Positions 15,916 through 19,027 of a stretch of 19,027 nucleotides of DNA are shown piece by piece (within the stretch, counting starts at the first letter, position 1; each line of letters begins with the position of its first letter). This DNA is from Bacteroidota bacterium. Its GTDB lineage: Bacteria; Bacteroidota; Bacteroidia; B-17B0; B-17BO. A program made the position numbers and the translations under genes. The notes under the pieces were generated by a model. It was not told where the DNA came from. It saw only the letters and a list, made by a program, of their open reading frames with translations, and searched no databases. Location of the stretch: contig JANXRU010000026.1 in NCBI GenBank assembly GCA_025356715.1, positions 1 through 19,027 of the forward strand, read 5' to 3'.

Positions 15916-16668
15916 ATGAGCCAAATAGATCAAATAGATAAACTAAAAGTTCCTCAGCATATTGCTATCATTATGGATGGCAATGGGCGTTGGGCAAAAC
16001 AACAAGGTGAAAACCGCATCTATGGTCATTACGAAGGGGTAAACTCGGTTCGTGATGTAGTTGAGGGAGCAGGTCAGGTTGGTGTAAAGTATATTACGCT
16101 TTATGCGTTTAGTACCGAAAATTGGAATCGCCCTAAAGAAGAAGTTGATGCATTAATGGAGTTATTAGTTTCTACAATTAGTATGGAAACGCCTCAACTC
16201 AATAAAAAAAATGTGCGTTTACAAGCTATTGGTAACTTAAATTCTCTTCCCCCCTCTTGTTTAGAAGAGTTGAACGAGTCTATTGATTTAACATCAAAAA
16301 ATACAGGCCTTACTTTAGTACTAGCGTTGAGCTATTCTTCTAAATGGGAAATCATCAATGCCCTTAAACAATTAGCAGTTGATGTAAAAAATGGGACAAT
16401 TCATAATGATGACATTACTGAAAAAGATATTGAAAAGTACCTTTGTACTAAAGATATTCCAGACCCAGAGTTGATGATTCGTACAAGTGGCGAACATCGC
16501 ATTAGTAATTTTTTATTATGGCAACTAGCTTACGCCGAATTTTATTTTACTGAAACGCTTTGGCCAGATTTTAGAAAAGAAGATTTATTTACCGCCATAC
16601 TTAATTATCAAAATCGCGAGCGTCGTTTCGGAAAAACGAGTGAGCAACTAACGCAACCATCTGAATGA
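15916..16668 (+). CDS. uppS: Undecaprenyl diphosphate synthase
   Basis: This cis-prenyltransferase (EC 2.5.1.31) adds eight isopentenyl units to farnesyl diphosphate, making the C55 lipid carrier for peptidoglycan and other surface glycans at the inner membrane. The product has 250 residues, normal for the family. Signatures are IAIIMDGNGRWAK (16-28) with the catalytic aspartate D21; 'YAFSTENWNRP' (63-73); and DPELMIRTSGEHRISNFLLW (183-202), with R189, R195 and, further on, E208 matching the diphosphate- and Mg-binding residues R194, R200 and E213 of the E. coli enzyme. Its stop codon overlaps the bamA start as ATGA, which implies translational coupling. From memory, uppS directly before bamA is common in Bacteroidota. 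Confidence 0.97.
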   Translation: MSQIDQIDKLKVPQHIAIIMDGNGRWAKQQGENRIYGHYEGVNSVRDVVEGAGQVGVKYITLYAFSTENWNRPKEEVDALMELLVSTISMETPQLNKKNVRLQAIGNLNSLPPSCLEELNESIDLTSKNTGLTLVLALSYSSKWEIINALKQLAVDVKNGTIHNDDITEKDIEKYLCTKDIPDPELMIRTSGEHRISNFLLWQLAYAEFYFTETLWPDFRKEDLFTAILNYQNRERRFGKTSEQLTQPSE

Positions 16669-19027
16669 TATTTTTAAAACATACACTTTTCTTATTTTTG
16701 TTTGCGTTTAGTTTGGCTGGTATGGCTCAAATTACTGGTGATTCAACGTCTGTGCCCTCTCTCGACTATGCCAAGCCAAAGGAATATAGCATTGCATCAG
16801 TAAGTGTTACTTGCTCTGAGTTTACAGATAAAAGTGTTGTGCGTTTATTATCAGGTTTACAAGAAGGCGAAAAAATTCAATTACCTGGCGATAAAATAGC
16901 TGAGGCGATTAAGTCGCTTTGGAAACAAGGATTATTTGAAGATGTGCAGATTTACTTAGTAAAAACCATCGGTAAAGAAGCGTTTATCAATATTGTAGTT
17001 GTAGAAAAACCTCGTCTTACGAAATTCGGTTTTAGTAATAATGTAAAGAAAAATGACGCCGATGATATTCGTGGAAAACTACGACTAGTGCCGGGAAAAG
17101 TAATCACAGATTTTACGATTGGTTACATCAAAAATATCGTACGCGATTTTTATGTGAACAAAGGATTTTATCACACACAAGTTAATATTACCAAAAACGT
17201 TGATAAAACAGCTAAAACGCCACATGTTATCCTTAATATTGAAGTGGTTAAAGGCAAGCGTGTTCGTATTCATAGTTTAAATATTTATGGCAATACGATT
17301 ATATCAAGCGCCAAACTTCGCCGTAAAATGAAGGATAGTAAGCCTTTTAAGCTATATACGTTTTGGAACTCCGGTAAATATTTAGAAGATAACTTAGAAA
17401 AAGATTTACCAACGATTGTTGCAAAGTATAATGGTAAAGGTTATAGAGATGCGCGTATAGCTAAAGACACCGTCTATTTTGTAAAGAAAAACAGAGTGGA
17501 TATTGATATTACTATTGACGAAGGACATAAATATTATTTTGGAGATATCAAATGGCAAGGAAATGCCAAGTACCGTAGCGGACAATTAGATACTATTTTG
17601 AATATTAAAAAGGGAGATGTTTTTGATCAAACAGAATTGGATCAAAAATTATTTATGAATCCTAATGGTTATGATATTTCTTCACTTTACATGGATGATG
17701 GTTATTTGTTTTTTAATGTAACTCCTCAGGAAGTTAATGTGCATAATGATACGATTGACTTGCAAATCAACATGTATGAAGGAAAGCAAGCCACCATCAA
17801 TAAAGTAACGGTATTGGGTAATGCTAAAACAAATGATCATGTAATTTATCGTGAAATTAGAACGCGACCTGGTCAGTTATTCCGTCGTTCAGATATTATT
17901 CGTACACAGCGTGAATTAAGTCAATTAGGTTATTTCGATCCTGAAAAAATGGGAGTGACTCCTACACCAAATCCAGCAAATGGAACAGTAGATATTGAAT
18001 ATAAAGTACAAGAGAAACCTTCCGATCAGGTAGAGTTATCAGGTGGTTGGGGCGGAGGCCGTGTTGTAGGAACGTTGGGTTTATCGTTCAATAATTTTTC
18101 GATGCGCAATATTTTTAAACCTAAATCATGGAGCCCTTTACCAACAGGCGATGGACAAAAATTTAGTATTCGTGCGCAAACAAATGGTGTATATTATCAA
18201 TCGTATAATATTTCATTTACGGAGCCTTGGTTGGGTGGCAAAAAGCCTAATTCCTTAAGTGTTTCTGCGTTTCACTCTCGTTTCCGTAACTCGGATGTAA
18301 GTAGAACGGTTAAAGATGATGCAGGAAACACAATGCTAAATCCCAAATTCAGTGGGATGTTTATTACTGGTGGTTCAGTAGGCTTAGGTAAACGATTAAA
18401 AAAACCGGATGACTTCTTCTCATTATATACTGATGTGAGTTATAATTATTATGAATTATTCAATTACTACTCCTTTATTTTTGCTAATGGTTATGCCAAT
18501 GATTTGAACTTGAAAATTCACATCACCCGTAATAGTATTGATGCGCCTATCTTCCCTAAAAATGGATCAAACTTCTCGTTCTTAGCGCAATACACGCCGC
18601 CTTACTCTTTATTTAATGGAAAAGATTACGCTACAGCTAAACCAGCCGATCGATATCATTTTATTGAATATCAAAAATATAAATTCACAGCAGAATGGTA
18701 TACACAATTAACCAATAAAAAAGCAGGTGAAGGTAAAGAGGCTCGTAACTTAGTGTTACGTACTAAAATTGGTTATGGTATTTTAGGCTATTATAATAAG
18801 AGTGTAGGAGTTTCTCCATTCGAGCGTTACTATATGGGTGGTAGCGGTTTAAGTGGCTATCAAAATTTTGTGGCTCGTGAAATCATTGGTTTACGTGGTT
18901 ACACAGATAATTCAGTTTCTAGTTCAAGTGGTGACCCTTTATGTGCACGTTATACGATGGAATTGCGTTATCCGATTTCCTTAAATCCGCAAGCAACAAT
19001 TTTTATTTTAGGTTTTGCTGAAGGTGG
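16665..19027 (+). CDS. bamA: Outer-membrane assembly protein BamA, 3' end cut by window
   Basis: The central subunit of the machine that folds beta-barrel proteins into the outer membrane. The frame runs open from ATG 16665 to the window end, 787 complete codons with the C-terminal strands missing. Residues 1-22 are a signal peptide (MIFLKHTLFLFLFAFSLAGMAQ). Residues about 40-455 carry POTRA repeats, e.g. 'SLWKQGLFEDVQIYL', 'YGNTIISSAKLRRKM' and 'VLGNAKTNDHVIYREIRTRP'. From about 455 the Omp85 barrel begins (VELSGGWGGGRVVGTLGLSF), with 'ISFTEPWLGGKKPNSLSV', the plug-loop 'YYMGGSGLSGYQ', and GLRGYTDN with R744, the conserved RGF/RGY motif of loop 6. The last visible residues, 'FILGFAEG', fit the family's closing barrel region, so perhaps 60-100 residues are missing. 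The ATG overlaps the uppS stop by four bases. OmpH/Skp genes would be expected downstream. Confidence 0.96.
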   Translation, partial: MIFLKHTLFLFLFAFSLAGMAQITGDSTSVPSLDYAKPKEYSIASVSVTCSEFTDKSVVRLLSGLQEGEKIQLPGDKIAEAIKSLWKQGLFEDVQIYLVKTIGKEAFINIVVVEKPRLTKFGFSNNVKKNDADDIRGKLRLVPGKVITDFTIGYIKNIVRDFYVNKGFYHTQVNITKNVDKTAKTPHVILNIEVVKGKRVRIHSLNIYGNTIISSAKLRRKMKDSKPFKLYTFWNSGKYLEDNLEKDLPTIVAKYNGKGYRDARIAKDTVYFVKKNRVDIDITIDEGHKYYFGDIKWQGNAKYRSGQLDTILNIKKGDVFDQTELDQKLFMNPNGYDISSLYMDDGYLFFNVTPQEVNVHNDTIDLQINMYEGKQATINKVTVLGNAKTNDHVIYREIRTRPGQLFRRSDIIRTQRELSQLGYFDPEKMGVTPTPNPANGTVDIEYKVQEKPSDQVELSGGWGGGRVVGTLGLSFNNFSMRNIFKPKSWSPLPTGDGQKFSIRAQTNGVYYQSYNISFTEPWLGGKKPNSLSVSAFHSRFRNSDVSRTVKDDAGNTMLNPKFSGMFITGGSVGLGKRLKKPDDFFSLYTDVSYNYYELFNYYSFIFANGYANDLNLKIHITRNSIDAPIFPKNGSNFSFLAQYTPPYSLFNGKDYATAKPADRYHFIEYQKYKFTAEWYTQLTNKKAGEGKEARNLVLRTKIGYGILGYYNKSVGVSPFERYYMGGSGLSGYQNFVAREIIGLRGYTDNSVSSSSGDPLCARYTMELRYPISLNPQATIFILGFAEG

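Noticed and set aside
1..19027. Mobile element, prophage, defence island or CRISPR
   Set aside because: No transposase, integrase, phage, nuclease or toxin gene, no direct-repeat array and no tRNA-associated attachment site was seen; gaps between genes are all under 200 bases.

Overview
The window is chromosomal DNA from a member of the Bacteroidota; by eye roughly a third of the bases are G or C. The evidence is a type IX secretion (T9SS) C-terminal sorting domain, a DUF2480/DUF59 gene pair, a long SecA (1102 aa) with a C-terminal zinc motif, Bacteroidota-style promoters (TTG plus TAnnTTTG-like -7 boxes), no Shine-Dalgarno sequences that stand out, and a uppS-bamA operon. I cannot place it below phylum. 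I see no integrase, transposase, phage gene, CRISPR array, tRNA or rRNA. It reads as core genome with some lineage-specific envelope genes.

Left part (1-3407). The 5' end of a minus-strand gene leaves the window at base 1. A short secreted T9SS cargo gene (172-843, +) then meets, stop codon to stop codon, a four-gene minus-strand series. In order of transcription this is a DUF1571 periplasmic protein with an inserted LysM-like segment (2550-3407), a SufT/MIP18-type iron-sulfur assembly protein, a DUF2480 protein and a small outer-membrane beta-barrel protein.

Middle (3414-9883). Divergent promoters at 3414-3506 separate that series from the plus-strand genes. These are a membrane-anchored HU-CCDC81-like/SPOR protein, a TTG-started outer-membrane-like protein overlapping an FAD-dependent oxidoreductase by 32 bases, a 991-aa exported protein made of two copies of one module (beta-sandwich, TPR-like helices, PD40 propeller repeats), and a RimB-type retropepsin-like protease without its usual RimK partner.

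Right part (10016-19027). These are housekeeping genes: secA with its own promoter and a near-perfect hairpin terminator; prfC (release factor 3) followed by a PaaY/gamma-carbonic-anhydrase-like hexapeptide protein; then uppS and bamA, translationally coupled through a 4-base ATGA overlap. bamA is cut by the window edge within its barrel. SecA (export), UppS (undecaprenyl carrier for wall and lipid-linked glycans) and BamA (outer-membrane insertion) together make this an envelope-biogenesis neighbourhood, and most middle genes are also exported or membrane-bound.

I found no clear new multi-gene system. The points most worth a second look are the duplicated 991-aa PD40/TPR protein without an OmpA anchor, two signal-peptide genes whose -7 box lies only 6 bases before the start codon (possible leaderless mRNAs), the internal two-fold repeat in DUF2480 beside a SufT protein, and a recurring TAnnTTCG variant of the -7 box.
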